Shown here: piece after piece, positions 8,098 through 17,816 of the stretch | Layout of the letters: each line of letters begins with the position of its first letter | Position numbering within the stretch: position 1 is the stretch's first letter | Source: Pedobacter hiemivivus | GTDB taxonomy: Bacteria > Bacteroidota > Bacteroidia > Sphingobacteriales > Sphingobacteriaceae | DNA: 64,000 nucleotides | Direction of reading: 5' to 3' | Assembly (NCBI RefSeq): GCF_004331685.1 | Contig: NZ_SJSM01000009.1 | Location: forward strand, 124,001-188,000 | Program-made: the position numbers and the translations under genes | The notes under the pieces: generated by a model | What the model was told of the DNA's origin: nothing | Seen by the model: only the letters and a program-made list of their open reading frames with translations | Database searches by the model: none

Positions 8098-9048
8098 TTA
8101 AATAATGCTAATCTTTCCGGTTATCACTTCCTTCCCCTCTTTATCAAGGGCAAAAATATCTATTGACCTGCCGTTTATTTTTCTGATCAAAAAATAATTG
8201 GTTTTAAACAATCTTTGATAGGCCGCTGGACCTGAACTGAAATATTCTGCAGGAGTAAATCTGGTCGTTACTTCCCAGAATATTGAATTATACCCTAAAA
8301 ACGCCACTGGAAAATAGACTGAATAATCGAATTCTATCGGATCTAATTGTTTATTATTAATAACAGTAGGATAACTAGCCTTAAAAAAAGCTATATTTCC
8401 TGCTGGTTGATTAAAAAAAGCGATTGTACCCGGGGCAAAAACCTCACCTGAAGCATAAGTTAGCTCGAGTTTCAAATCAACATCAAAAAACTGCCTTTGC
8501 GTAATTAGCTTCGCTGTTTCTTGTTGCCAATCTTTAACCCAGGCAACATTCTCATTTCTGATCATTTTATAGACAACCCCGCCTTCACTTGCACTTCCGG
8601 TACCTTTACGATAAGTCTGAATTTCGATTACATCTTTGCTTACAGATAAAACCTTAAAGAAATAATCTGTAATATCCATGGTACCGAACTCATAAATATC
8701 AGATAAAATAGATCCGGTTGAAAAAGTCAGTAATGGCGCTCCAGTAGCCGCAGAAATATTAAAATAGCTGACCCTATCCTCATTCCCATAAATCGATTTG
8801 GTAGTTACTTTACTCGCTACAGTATCAAATTTTAAAACAAATGGTGCTGATGTTTTTACATTAACATCTAGAGTTTTAAGATACATGATCCAACCATCTT
8901 TTGAATTTTGTAATTGAGTTTTCAATTCTTTCTCTAACGCGTTAGAACGCTCGATAGACTTGCTGCCATCCAGCAACGCCTCCTTCTTACAGGCGCTCAT
9001 CGTAAGGACAAAAACAGCCAGAAAAGTGATATGATATATTATTTTCAT
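8098..9048 (-). CDS. DUF4302 lipoprotein of a SusCD import locus
   Basis: A 316-residue lipoprotein. The signal ends LTMSAC (Cys20), followed by KKEALLDGSKSIERSNALEK, the sort of N-terminal stretch seen in DUF4302 proteins. The remainder looks like a beta-rich surface protein with no catalytic motif that I recognise. It is the last gene of a five-gene minus-strand block (SusC, SusD, HExxH lipoprotein, this gene), 23 bp after the metallohydrolase gene, and is followed by a terminator. By position it is probably a surface-exposed accessory of the importer. The DUF name rests on recalled family pattern and context. Confidence 0.75.
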   Translation of the reverse strand: MKIIYHITFLAVFVLTMSACKKEALLDGSKSIERSNALEKELKTQLQNSKDGWIMYLKTLDVNVKTSAPFVLKFDTVASKVTTKSIYGNEDRVSYFNISAATGAPLLTFSTGSILSDIYEFGTMDITDYFFKVLSVSKDVIEIQTYRKGTGSASEGGVVYKMIRNENVAWVKDWQQETAKLITQRQFFDVDLKLELTYASGEVFAPGTIAFFNQPAGNIAFFKASYPTVINNKQLDPIEFDYSVYFPVAFLGYNSIFWEVTTRFTPAEYFSSGPAAYQRLFKTNYFLIRKINGRSIDIFALDKEGKEVITGKISII

Positions 9049-9071
9049 CTTGATAATATTTAAAATAAGTT

Positions 9072-9944
9072 TTACAATGGTAATGTACTCGCAACCTGAT
9101 CCAGGATATCATGCATTTGATGCAGGTCAATCCCCTTATCAAGGTAAAATTTATAAACCATCTGGTATTTTGTAACCAATTTTGGATTTCTAGCTATAAT
9201 GGTCTGTATTTGCGCCTTAGAATAGCGAATAAGAGACTCTACAGTCGTGGCAAAATCTTCCTCAGGAGCAAAACCGCCATATGGGGTAAAGAACCCGTCA
9301 TTTTGCGCATCTGTATTAGTCCTGGCTGTACCATCTGGCTTCCGTAAATAATTCAGCTGATAATAAGTCCCCTGGGATACTCTGTCGTAAGCATAACCCC
9401 TACCGAATTTCTGATCCAATTGGTGTGCATGTTCATGGTACAATGTATTCATGTGATCTCTTACTGAAGCTTTAGTGGCTGGCAACACATCCGCTCCCCC
9501 CATACCAAGTCTATAAAACTGGCCGTTCAATCCCGCACCCGCCGCTAATCCTGAACTGATAGAATTAAAATGCACGTAAGTACCGAGAATAAGAAATTCA
9601 ACAGGTTTTTGGTCATTTAAAAACTTCGGAAAGTTCTTTTTCAAAGGCTCCAGCCAAAGTCTTTCTATAACATTTTTTGTATAAAATCTAGCTTTTTCAT
9701 ATTGCGCGGGTACATAAAAAGTAGTCGGATCTATAATCCTTGGATTAAATTCGTAAAATACCCTTACACCATAATTTTTAAACAGACTGTCCGTCAAGCT
9801 ATCCAAACCGTTCCATTTGCCTTTTTTAATCGAAAGGTAATCAATGGGGTCATCGATGGCAATTGTCGTGTCTTTTTTGCAACCTGTAATAAATGCACTT
9901 GAAGCCAATACAACTACAAGTACAAATGCATATATCTTTTTCAT
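9072..9944 (-). CDS. Substrate import-associated zinc metallohydrolase lipoprotein
   Basis: Putative zinc hydrolase tethered to the cell surface. The lipoprotein signal ends AFITGC. Counting from the longer in-frame start at 9962, the zinc motif HEHAH is at residues 176-180, and an acidic stretch FAPEEDF near 231-237 could supply the third ligand. The pattern matches the HExxH lipoproteins described next to SusC/SusD in Bacteroidota (TIGR04549 type). The start at 9944 (MKKIYAF) gives the better signal peptide. It lies between SusD and DUF4302, which suggests it cuts or tests a protein or peptide substrate before import; the substrate is unknown. Confidence 0.85.
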   Translation of the reverse strand: MKKIYAFVLVVVLASSAFITGCKKDTTIAIDDPIDYLSIKKGKWNGLDSLTDSLFKNYGVRVFYEFNPRIIDPTTFYVPAQYEKARFYTKNVIERLWLEPLKKNFPKFLNDQKPVEFLILGTYVHFNSISSGLAAGAGLNGQFYRLGMGGADVLPATKASVRDHMNTLYHEHAHQLDQKFGRGYAYDRVSQGTYYQLNYLRKPDGTARTNTDAQNDGFFTPYGGFAPEEDFATTVESLIRYSKAQIQTIIARNPKLVTKYQMVYKFYLDKGIDLHQMHDILDQVASTLPL

Positions 9945-9974
9945 GATCATATCATTTAACATTATTAATAAACC

Positions 9975-11432
9975 TTATCTTGGGTTTAACTGAATAGCCG
10001 GATTCCCTTGTTGCTCTTTTAAAGGAATCTGCAACGCGGTTCTCAAATCATTAGGCATTAAAGTGGCAGTTGGCGCTTCCCCTCTGCCAATCAGATGTTC
10101 AACCTTTATACCCAGACGCTTCACATCAAACCAACGCAATCCTTCTCCGATAAACTCTTTTCTGCGTTCCAGTAATACGGTCGTTAAAAGTGCCTCGTTG
10201 GTAAATAACGCAGGGTTCAGCGCAACATAATTGGTATACCTTGCTTTACGTAATACTTCAAGATCTTTCAACGCCTCAGTAACCGTACCACCTGTACTTC
10301 TTAGCACCGCTTCAGCACGATTGAGCAAAACCTCTTCCATAGAAAAATAAGAAGCCCTGAAAGCCGAGTTCGGATTGTTTGGTTGAGTTTCGTACTTAGC
10401 AACCATTACCCTTCTGTCAATAACCGTTCCTACTGGGTAGGTAAGCTTGTTCCTTAAATCGGTTACCGGCAACAATGTGGTTAAGAAATCTGCGACATAA
10501 AAACCCGACCTTGTAAACCCTGTAGGCGCAAGGAAGCCAAGGTTTCTTGAAGAGTAATAATTCATCAGTATATTCGGATGGGTAGTAGGATCCATATATT
10601 TCACTGTAAAAATCTGTATCCCGTTTGCTGTAATTACAGTAAGGTCAGTTGCAAGATCTCTAACAAAGCGGCCTTTTTCTAGAATCACTGCATCAGCGTA
10701 TCTGATTGCTTCTGCCCAGTTACCTTTGTACAACATTACCCGGCTCATAAAAGCATTAGCGCTGACCATGTTAAAATGATAAGGGTTTTTAGTCGCAAAA
10801 ACAGCTCCCTGTTGAAGCAAAGCAATACCTTCGGCAGCATCCTTTTCAATTTGTGCATAAGTTTCCTTTACCGTAGCACGGGTGTAACTTTTTACATTTT
10901 CTTCATTTACAGTCGTTACAATCGGAATACCCAGGTCTGTACCTGCAGTAGCTTCATTATAATGCTTAGAAAAAAGGTTAACCAGCATGAACTGGCAATA
11001 AGCTCTTAAAACAAGCGCTTCGCCTTTAACCGCCGCCTTAAATTCTGCACTTCCCCGTGTAGAACCATCCACTCCATTGATCACAATATTGCTGCGGTAG
11101 ATCTTCGCAAAAAATTCGCGGTAAGCCAGATCCGGGTTCGTATAGGTATTATCAGGATATTCGTCTTTGTATAAATAAATCGGCAGAAAATAACTGGTCA
11201 TAGAAGCCTGAGCCAGATTGGCGTGGTACTCAAAATCATCAGTTAAAATATCGGTAAACATCTCCTGCCTTTCAGGATACGCATCAACCAGAATCTGCTG
11301 ATAATGCTCTGTAAATTGCAGGTCTATCCTGTTATCGTAAGGTTTTTCGGTAAACTTTTTACAGCCTGTAAAACACAATGCAAGCACGGTTAATAATGAG
11401 GCTATAATATTTTTGGAATTGAATAGTTTCAT
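9975..11432 (-). CDS. RagB/SusD family nutrient-binding outer membrane lipoprotein
   Basis: SusD-like proteins form the lid over a SusC channel and bind substrate at the cell surface. The lipoprotein signal ends LCFTGC (Cys24). The helical TPR-like core and the C-terminal family block are visible: VLLERRKEFIGEGLRWFDVKRLG and IPLKEQQGNPAIQLNP. The length of 485 residues is typical. It starts 11 bp after the SusC stop, so the two are co-transcribed, as is usual. The substrate cannot be read from the sequence; the neighbouring HExxH lipoprotein hints at a peptide or protein rather than a glycan, as no glycosidase is present. Confidence 0.95.
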   Translation of the reverse strand: MKLFNSKNIIASLLTVLALCFTGCKKFTEKPYDNRIDLQFTEHYQQILVDAYPERQEMFTDILTDDFEYHANLAQASMTSYFLPIYLYKDEYPDNTYTNPDLAYREFFAKIYRSNIVINGVDGSTRGSAEFKAAVKGEALVLRAYCQFMLVNLFSKHYNEATAGTDLGIPIVTTVNEENVKSYTRATVKETYAQIEKDAAEGIALLQQGAVFATKNPYHFNMVSANAFMSRVMLYKGNWAEAIRYADAVILEKGRFVRDLATDLTVITANGIQIFTVKYMDPTTHPNILMNYYSSRNLGFLAPTGFTRSGFYVADFLTTLLPVTDLRNKLTYPVGTVIDRRVMVAKYETQPNNPNSAFRASYFSMEEVLLNRAEAVLRSTGGTVTEALKDLEVLRKARYTNYVALNPALFTNEALLTTVLLERRKEFIGEGLRWFDVKRLGIKVEHLIGRGEAPTATLMPNDLRTALQIPLKEQQGNPAIQLNPR

Positions 11433-11443
11433 CTTATTATCTT

Positions 11444-14400
11444 TTAAAACTGTGCAGTTAATCTTAATGTATAGCTCCTTGGATTTGGCAAACTCACACC
11501 CGAAATCAAGCTCTGTGGATCGACACCACGCAACTTACTGCTGGCCCAGTAATGGATGTTATTTGCCGAAGCCATTAACCTTGCCCCTTTTATCCATGGC
11601 ACACCCGTTAATAATTTAGGCGATACATTGTAAGATAACATCACCTCACTCAGGCGGAGCACATTTGCACTAACCACCATTGCATCGCTTCGGTTATAAG
11701 CAAACTCATTCTGTATAAATGCAGAAGTATAATACTCATTCTGTATATTAGATACCAGTCCAGGTATATTGGTTAATTTTTCATCTCCTGAAGTACGCCA
11801 TCTCGAATCAATATCCTTGGATGCAGCCAGATTATCATCATACACACGTTTCACAGTTGGCGACCTAAATACCTTATTACCCATACTATAGGTTAAAAAC
11901 ACCCTCAATTCAAATGACTTATAGTTAAATGAATTGGTTATTGAACCAGTACTTGTAGGAATTCTTGACCCCATATAAGTAATCAGAGAATCGTTTACAC
12001 TTGAAAACTGTATGTTATTGGTGGTTTTACCTGTATTACCATCATAGAACAAGGGCTGACCATTTGCATCCAGGCTGGCAAAACGATAAGCATACAAGCC
12101 ATATAAAGGTTTACCAACTATACCATATCCATCCGGACGTGTTTTTTCCGTAAGCAATGGCGAGAAGAGATTTCCGTCAACCATGGTGTTTTTTACATAA
12201 CCATAAATCAAACCTACATTCCATCTAAAATCTTTGGTTTTCACAACTTCTTTGATATCTAAAGTAATATCAACCCCTTTATTGCTCATGGTAGCCCAGT
12301 TAATGGTTTTGCTTGCAAACCCATCCTCATATCCAACAGAGCTCGATCTGATCAGATCTTTGTTACGTCTGGTGTAGTATTCTGCAGTAAGGTTTAACTT
12401 GTTGAATAACCCCAATTCTAAACCGAAGTTGGTAATGAAATCTTTTTCCCAGCTTAAGCTAAATAACTCTGGTGCAATGATCCTGATACCGATCTCGCTG
12501 TTAACTGCGTCAGGACGGTTCACATTTACATAGTTGGCATTGATATTTGGCGACGACTGATAAGCGTTACCACGCAATGCATAACTTGCACGTAGTTTCA
12601 GGAAGTCAACTTTTCCTTCAGCATTGATTTGTTTGAAAAAATTTTCCTGGTCAACATTCCATGATAACCCGACACTGTAGTTTGGTAAGAACCTTGATCT
12701 GGTTCTTCTGCCAAACATGTTGTTCCCATCAACCCTTCCGGCTACTTCTATATTGTATTTATTATTAAAAGAGTATTGAGTAGAGAGAAACAAAGCGGTT
12801 CTGTTTTCCTGAATAAACCCTTCGGTATAATATCGCTCGTCTTTTTCAATCGCTCTTTTCATCGCCAGCACACTTGGCGATATGATTTTACCCCCATAAT
12901 ATAAATAACCATATCCACGAGTGTAATCGCTTGTGGTTTTATCCGATGCCATCTCAAAACCAGCAAATACATTTAACTTATGTTTATCTTCCCAGTCTTT
13001 TTTAAAGGTCAGTGTATTTCTCATGTAAAGAAATCTACCGTCACTACTACGGGCATCCAATATACCTCCACGTGGAAGAATGGTTTCCGGAATAGAATTC
13101 GGATCTGAAGGATCTTTATATAGATAGGTGTTCAATTCTCTTAATTTATCGTTTGTGGCCACACGGTATGCAGCTGCTACATTCGAATATTCTGTCATCA
13201 CGTGATCGTACTTAGCTGCTGTTTTTCTCGCAGAAAGCAGCGTTTCAAAAGTGAGGGCCTTAGATATTTTATAAGTTGGCTTTACAGAGATCCTAACATC
13301 ATGTGCACTTAATGTATTGAAGTTTTCTTTCAACTCATCCAAAATATTAAATGGTGCATAATCACGCAGATAATATTGCAGATTTCCATTTGCATCGTAT
13401 GGAGACATTGCCCTGCTTGTGTTAGAAGCATAACTGGTAGGATTCAGATCAAAAAGCCTCGTTGTATTAAAACTACTTGAACTGGTGGTACTGTTAAATG
13501 TACCCGGTGAAAGTTGATCTCGAAATGATGCGTTCAGGTTCAGATCCAGATCTAGTTTAGAGGTTAGATTAAGAACTACACGAAAATCAGACGTATACCG
13601 ATTCATGTTGTAACCTATGGCCGATCCATTATCACCAGCATAACTTCCTGATAAATAATAAGTAGACTTATCTCCTCCGCCAGAGAAAGACAAACTATGT
13701 TCCTGTAACAGGTTGTTTTTAAACAACACGTCAAACCAATCGGTATTTAAGCCCCTTGCGCGATTTAGTCTGTTGTTGAATTCCTGCGGACTGATCTGAT
13801 TAGACGCATATAAACGGTAGGGCTCTGTAAAAGCACCTGTTGAAGATGGATAATTTAAAACAGACAGGTACCCATAGTTGTATAGATCTTGCGAAAGATT
13901 CATCGACTGTTTAGAATCCATCACATTAAACTGATCGATATCAGGTTTTACCCCCATGGTATAAGCGGTACTCAGATTGATACTGGCTGAATTCTTCTTT
14001 CCTTTTTTAGTGGTAATGGAAATAACCCCATTTGCCGCTCTGGTTCCATATAAAGCGGTTGCCGAACCATCTTTTAAGATAGAGATATCTTCAATATCTG
14101 CAGCATTTAACCCTGCAATTGCCGATCCAAGTAACGATGCCGGATCCCCGGAGTATAACTGATTGACATTTACATTGGCTGGCGACGCAATAGGAATACC
14201 ATTGATCACATACAAAGGTTCCTGATTGGCACTGATGGAAGCATTACCGCGGATCCTGATTTTTGGAGTTGCCCCGAAAGTACCGGAAACATTCTCTACA
14301 CTTACTCCTGCAGCAGCACCCTGAAGCATCCTTGAAACATCGGTATACCCAGAGCGGTTAATAATTTCTTTATCCACCTGACTTACAGAGCCTGTAAAAG

Positions 14401-15091
14401 TTTTCTTGTCTACTTTCTGGTATCCAGTTACCACAACCTCACCCAAACTTTGGTCTCCACCCTCCAGTACAATATTCATAAAGGAAGAAGTTGCAGCAAC
14501 TTCTTTTCTGTTAAAGCCAATATAGCTGACTACCAAAATAGCACCCTCTTTATCTACCTTCAATGTAAACTGCCCATTGATGTCGGTTTTCGTTACATTT
14601 TTAGTATTCTTCTCCGTAATGCTGGCACCAGGAAGTGGACCTTTTCCATCGGTAACTTTGCCGGTAACAACGATTTGTTGAACCGCCGCTACCGCACGTA
14701 CTTTTATAGTCTTAGGATTAATTAAAATAGTATTGCCTTCGATTTCATAATTAAATGGCTGATTGGCCATTACCTTGTCCATCGTTTCAGTTAAAGTTGC
14801 TTCTTTCAATGAAACTGTTACCGGCTGGGCACGTTGTAACACGTCGGTATTGTATACCAACTTTAGGCCGCTTTGCTTGCGGATTTCGAGAAGGACAAAC
14901 TTTAATGAAGTATTTTTTGCTGAAATCGTAATCCTTTGAGAAAAGGTTTTCGCCGAAATCTGCATACATACAACCATTAATAGGAAAGCTGTGATCTTCA
15001 TGGTTAGTGAAAATTTTGAGAGTAGGTTTTGCGCAAGGACATAATTCTGCCGTAAGCCAAAAAATAGCTTGCGCTGAACATTTAAATTCAT
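11444..15091 (-). CDS. SusC/RagA family TonB-linked outer membrane receptor with STN signalling domain
   Basis: A 22-stranded TonB-dependent importer of 1215 residues. Order: leader (about 1-52, with a likely alternative start at Met31), an STN (secretin/TonB short N-terminal) domain at about 55-115, a CarboxypepD-like beta sandwich at about 140-212, a plug at about 218-345 with the SusC signature (LYVINGIPI, ISILKDGSATALYG), and then the barrel ending in RLTAQF. The STN domain normally contacts a FecR anti-sigma factor, and one lies immediately upstream, so expression is probably induced by substrate through FecI/FecR signalling. No clear TAnnTTTG promoter precedes it, consistent with an ECF-sigma promoter. 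Confidence 0.96.
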   Translation of the reverse strand: MNLNVQRKLFFGLRQNYVLAQNLLSKFSLTMKITAFLLMVVCMQISAKTFSQRITISAKNTSLKFVLLEIRKQSGLKLVYNTDVLQRAQPVTVSLKEATLTETMDKVMANQPFNYEIEGNTILINPKTIKVRAVAAVQQIVVTGKVTDGKGPLPGASITEKNTKNVTKTDINGQFTLKVDKEGAILVVSYIGFNRKEVAATSSFMNIVLEGGDQSLGEVVVTGYQKVDKKTFTGSVSQVDKEIINRSGYTDVSRMLQGAAAGVSVENVSGTFGATPKIRIRGNASISANQEPLYVINGIPIASPANVNVNQLYSGDPASLLGSAIAGLNAADIEDISILKDGSATALYGTRAANGVISITTKKGKKNSASINLSTAYTMGVKPDIDQFNVMDSKQSMNLSQDLYNYGYLSVLNYPSSTGAFTEPYRLYASNQISPQEFNNRLNRARGLNTDWFDVLFKNNLLQEHSLSFSGGGDKSTYYLSGSYAGDNGSAIGYNMNRYTSDFRVVLNLTSKLDLDLNLNASFRDQLSPGTFNSTTSSSSFNTTRLFDLNPTSYASNTSRAMSPYDANGNLQYYLRDYAPFNILDELKENFNTLSAHDVRISVKPTYKISKALTFETLLSARKTAAKYDHVMTEYSNVAAAYRVATNDKLRELNTYLYKDPSDPNSIPETILPRGGILDARSSDGRFLYMRNTLTFKKDWEDKHKLNVFAGFEMASDKTTSDYTRGYGYLYYGGKIISPSVLAMKRAIEKDERYYTEGFIQENRTALFLSTQYSFNNKYNIEVAGRVDGNNMFGRRTRSRFLPNYSVGLSWNVDQENFFKQINAEGKVDFLKLRASYALRGNAYQSSPNINANYVNVNRPDAVNSEIGIRIIAPELFSLSWEKDFITNFGLELGLFNKLNLTAEYYTRRNKDLIRSSSVGYEDGFASKTINWATMSNKGVDITLDIKEVVKTKDFRWNVGLIYGYVKNTMVDGNLFSPLLTEKTRPDGYGIVGKPLYGLYAYRFASLDANGQPLFYDGNTGKTTNNIQFSSVNDSLITYMGSRIPTSTGSITNSFNYKSFELRVFLTYSMGNKVFRSPTVKRVYDDNLAASKDIDSRWRTSGDEKLTNIPGLVSNIQNEYYTSAFIQNEFAYNRSDAMVVSANVLRLSEVMLSYNVSPKLLTGVPWIKGARLMASANNIHYWASSKLRGVDPQSLISGVSLPNPRSYTLRLTAQF

Positions 15092-15152
15092 AAATTTGTT
15101 AGGTTTAAGGTGATTCTTAACTAGTTGTTTTGTTGACGGGTGCCTTATTCAT

Positions 15153-15190
15153 CACCGATTGCGCTGCTACGCAATCGGTGTCTTTTTTTT
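15153..15190 (+). terminator. Terminator-like hairpin between fecR and susC, oriented against both genes
   Basis: Perfect 11-bp arms 15153-15163 and 15170-15180 (CACCGATTGCG and its complement) with a 6-nt loop, then T8 at 15183-15190 on the plus strand. Both flanking genes run on the minus strand, so the T-tract is correctly placed only for antisense transcription. On the minus strand it would be a stable hairpin in the fecR-susC spacer without a U-tract. Confidence 0.6.
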
Positions 15191-15239
15191 AGGCTTTTGT
15201 ATTGATACTACATAGGCATAGGTTTTAGCTGAGGATTGA

Positions 15240-16442
15240 TTAGCGGTTAATTTTTATCGTATTATTTATTAAAGAGAATTTTATATTCCCCGTTTTTTCA
15301 AGCATTCTTAAAACATTTGATAAGGTCTCATTTCTGGAAATAAAGATGTTATACCTGGTTTCTGGCAAATTTCTAAGATCTACATCTACATCATACCAAC
15401 GCGACAGTTGTTTCAGAATATCTTTTAGATATAAATCCTCAAACATAAAATTACCCTCTTTCCATGCGGTAGCGCCTTCCACATTTACTTTTTTCACGTG
15501 GATAAAAGGATCACCAGCCATAAGTACCGACTGCTCACCAGGGTTTAAGATCTTACCCTCTTTAGTTGCTATCGAGTAAACATTTACCTTTCCAGATACC
15601 AGAGTAGTTTTTACCACAAGATCATCATCATATGCACTGAGGTTAAAATGAGTCCCCAATACTTCAACAATCTGAGTCGGTGTTTCTACCGAAAAGGGTT
15701 TACGGAAACCATTCTCCATTACCTTTTCCACATCAAAAAAGCCTTCCCCATTAAGCTCTACTTTTCTCCCCACCCCTAATGGAAAAGTCAGCGGATACCT
15801 CAATGATGAAGAAGCATTGAGCATTACCTTGGTCCCATCAGATAACATCACAGTATATTGGCCGCCCTTTGGAGTAGTAATTCGATTGTATAATACTTCC
15901 GTAGTTTCCGATTGCTGATCTGAGACTTGATAAACAACTAAGCCCTCCTTTGTTACTTTTATGCTCACCCCGGCCTTTTTCAATAGTGTAGTATCACTAT
16001 TGGCATCAAGAACAATGGATGAACCATCTGCAAGCGTCAGGATCCCCTTGTTAGTCCCAGGCCTCACGTCGTTAGCTAGCTGCTTCCCCTCAAGAAAGTC
16101 CGGTTTTTTAAAGCGACTATAAAAAAGCCCCCCCAGAAGTAAAATACCTGCAAGACTTGCCGCCACCGCATATTTGGTATAACCAGAAGAAAAAACACGC
16201 TGAAGAAAACTCTTTTTAAAGAGCTGCTGCTGCAAATGGCTATCCGTTTTACGAAAAGCTGCAATCACTTCAGGCTGTTCTTCAAAATCTGCCGGGACTT
16301 CCGCATACAACTGCTCTTCAATTAATAATTTCAGATCAGCATTATCGTTATCGACATTAAAATAATCCAGCAGCATCCTGATCTCTTCAGGAGTGCATTG
16401 ATTGTTTAAGAAGCGTTTAAATAATTGTGAAAGTTCTTGCAC
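15240..16442 (-). CDS. FecR family anti-sigma factor / signal transducer
   Basis: Inner-membrane protein relaying the state of the SusC receptor to its ECF sigma factor. About 85 cytoplasmic residues (sigma-binding) come first. A transmembrane helix follows at about 90-108 (YAVAASLAGILLLGGLFYS). The FecR beta domain is at about 125-300 (TTPKGGQYTVMLSDGTKVML, GEGFFDVEK). A C-terminal DUF4974-type domain (FEDLYLKDILKQLSRWYDVDV) presumably meets the STN domain. The length of 400 residues is usual in Bacteroidota. It lies 66 bp after the sigma gene and 148 bp before susC, forming the standard sigma-FecR-SusC-SusD order. Confidence 0.94.
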   Translation of the reverse strand: MQELSQLFKRFLNNQCTPEEIRMLLDYFNVDNDNADLKLLIEEQLYAEVPADFEEQPEVIAAFRKTDSHLQQQLFKKSFLQRVFSSGYTKYAVAASLAGILLLGGLFYSRFKKPDFLEGKQLANDVRPGTNKGILTLADGSSIVLDANSDTTLLKKAGVSIKVTKEGLVVYQVSDQQSETTEVLYNRITTPKGGQYTVMLSDGTKVMLNASSSLRYPLTFPLGVGRKVELNGEGFFDVEKVMENGFRKPFSVETPTQIVEVLGTHFNLSAYDDDLVVKTTLVSGKVNVYSIATKEGKILNPGEQSVLMAGDPFIHVKKVNVEGATAWKEGNFMFEDLYLKDILKQLSRWYDVDVDLRNLPETRYNIFISRNETLSNVLRMLEKTGNIKFSLINNTIKINR

Positions 16443-16508
16443 CTGCGTCTATTTTTATTCTAATACGCCGATGAAGCAAAAACCAACTACTCTTAATTCA
16501 AAAAAAAA

Positions 16509-17099
16509 TTAAAAAATTGTAATCAGCATTAGAATAAGAATAATATCAATTTGCGATAAGCGGCTTTTAAGTATCCTGGTAGCTCTTACAATGTGATTAT
16601 TGACGGTTGCAGTAGAAATGTTCAGCATCAAAGCCACCTCATCATAACTTTTCCCCTCGATCTTACAAAGTTGGAACACTTCACGACATTTGGGCGGCAG
16701 CAGATTAATTTCCTGGTCAAGTAATTTTATACTTTCCTCTAGCTCAGCCCCCGCATCTATATCATGATGCCCCTCAACAGAAGAGGAAGCGATCAGTTTT
16801 TCTTCGAGTTTCTTTTGGCGTGAGGCTTTTCTGAAGAAATCATACACACTATTCTGTGCGATTCGAACCACATACCCTTCAAAAGACTGCTCAACATCCA
16901 AACCGGCAGCATGATTCCACACCTTTATAAATACATCCTGCAAAATATCAGCAGCAATGTCTGTAGATTTTACAAGTTTTAAAATATTGCCATAAATTTT
17001 GCCCCTATACTTCTTATAAAAAAAGTCAAAAGCCTCCTCATCCCCCGATTTTAAACGGATAAGCATTTCATTGTCAGAAAAGGATACAATCTTACTCAT
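16509..17099 (-). CDS. ECF RNA polymerase sigma-70 factor (FecI-like, Bacteroidota type)
   Basis: Directs RNA polymerase to the SusC/D operon promoter when released by FecR. Region 2 is visible at about 22-90 (FDFFYKKYRGKIYGNILK, DILQDVFIKVWNHA). Region 4 spans about 130-180 (LLPPKCREVFQLCKIEGKSY, VALMLNISTATVNNHIVRA). The 196-residue protein ends in an unusual hydrophobic tail (DIILILMLITIF), also common in this Bacteroidota sigma family. A near-match box TAAGTTTC lies at 17122-17129 upstream. Divergent from ribH. The partner FecR gene follows directly. Confidence 0.94.
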   Translation of the reverse strand: MSKIVSFSDNEMLIRLKSGDEEAFDFFYKKYRGKIYGNILKLVKSTDIAADILQDVFIKVWNHAAGLDVEQSFEGYVVRIAQNSVYDFFRKASRQKKLEEKLIASSSVEGHHDIDAGAELEESIKLLDQEINLLPPKCREVFQLCKIEGKSYDEVALMLNISTATVNNHIVRATRILKSRLSQIDIILILMLITIF

Positions 17100-17244
17100 A
17101 TAACTCTAGTTCTTTTAATCTGAAACTTAAATTTGCTTCCTATTAAAAGAGATCACGTTAATTATTTAAATAGAAACAAGCATTCAATGCTAAATATATT
17201 AAAACCGATCCTAAAAACCATTTATTAGTTTAGATGATTTTATT

Positions 17245-17252
17245 TAAGTTTG
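17245..17252 (+). promoter_or_regulatory. Predicted -7 element of ribH, 4 nt from the start codon
   Basis: TAAGTTTG is an exact TAnnTTTG box. It ends at 17252 and the ATG is at 17257, so transcription should begin at about the start codon itself. Confidence 0.65.
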
Positions 17253-17256
17253 CAGC

Positions 17257-17748
17257 ATGGCAACACAACTTAAAAACCTATCCGATTTTTCGCATACTAC
17301 TATACCTAATGGAAGCGCTTTCAAATTTGCAATTGCTGTTGCTGAATGGAATGCGGAAGTTACAGGTAGCCTATACAATGGCGCATTAGAAACCTTGCTT
17401 AAACATGGTGTATCTCCGGAAAATATCATTTCTGTACCAGTACCTGGTAGTTTTGAGCTTACTGCTGCTGCCGAAATACTTTTACAAAAACACAAAGATC
17501 TTGACGCAGTAATCTGTTTGGGTTGTGTAATCCAGGGAGAAACCAAGCACTTTGATTTTATCTGTGATGCAGTAGCCAATGGCATTACACAAGTAGGAAT
17601 TAAACATGCTAAACCTGTAATATTTGGGGTGTTAACTACTAACGACCAACAACAAGCAATAGACAGAGCTGGTGGTAAACATGGTAACAAGGGAGACGAA
17701 GCTGCAATTACGGCATTAAAAATGGCAGAATTGAAGGCTACCCTATAA
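17257..17748 (+). CDS. ribH: 6,7-dimethyl-8-ribityllumazine synthase
   Basis: Penultimate step of riboflavin synthesis: condenses 5-amino-6-ribitylaminouracil with dihydroxybutanone phosphate. Motifs: AVAEWNAEVTGSLYNGA, VPVPGSFELTAAAEIL, CLGCVIQGETKHFDFI (with the conserved His) and the C-terminal RAGGKHGNKGDEAA. The length of 163 residues is full. It stands alone rather than in a rib operon. No riboswitch or SD can exist upstream if the TAAGTTTG box at 17245-17252 is the promoter, since the mRNA would start at the ATG. Confidence 0.97.
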   Translation: MATQLKNLSDFSHTTIPNGSAFKFAIAVAEWNAEVTGSLYNGALETLLKHGVSPENIISVPVPGSFELTAAAEILLQKHKDLDAVICLGCVIQGETKHFDFICDAVANGITQVGIKHAKPVIFGVLTTNDQQQAIDRAGGKHGNKGDEAAITALKMAELKATL

Positions 17749-17816
17749 CAAACTTTGATTCTTTTGTTAAAAACTGTAGATTAGTATCGATATTTCATTA
17801 AAGAAAATAAATACAA

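Noticed and set aside
17244..17690. 148-codon minus-strand frame opposite ribH
   Set aside because: Shadow of the ribH coding sequence; Cys/Ser/Pro-rich product with no recognisable motif.
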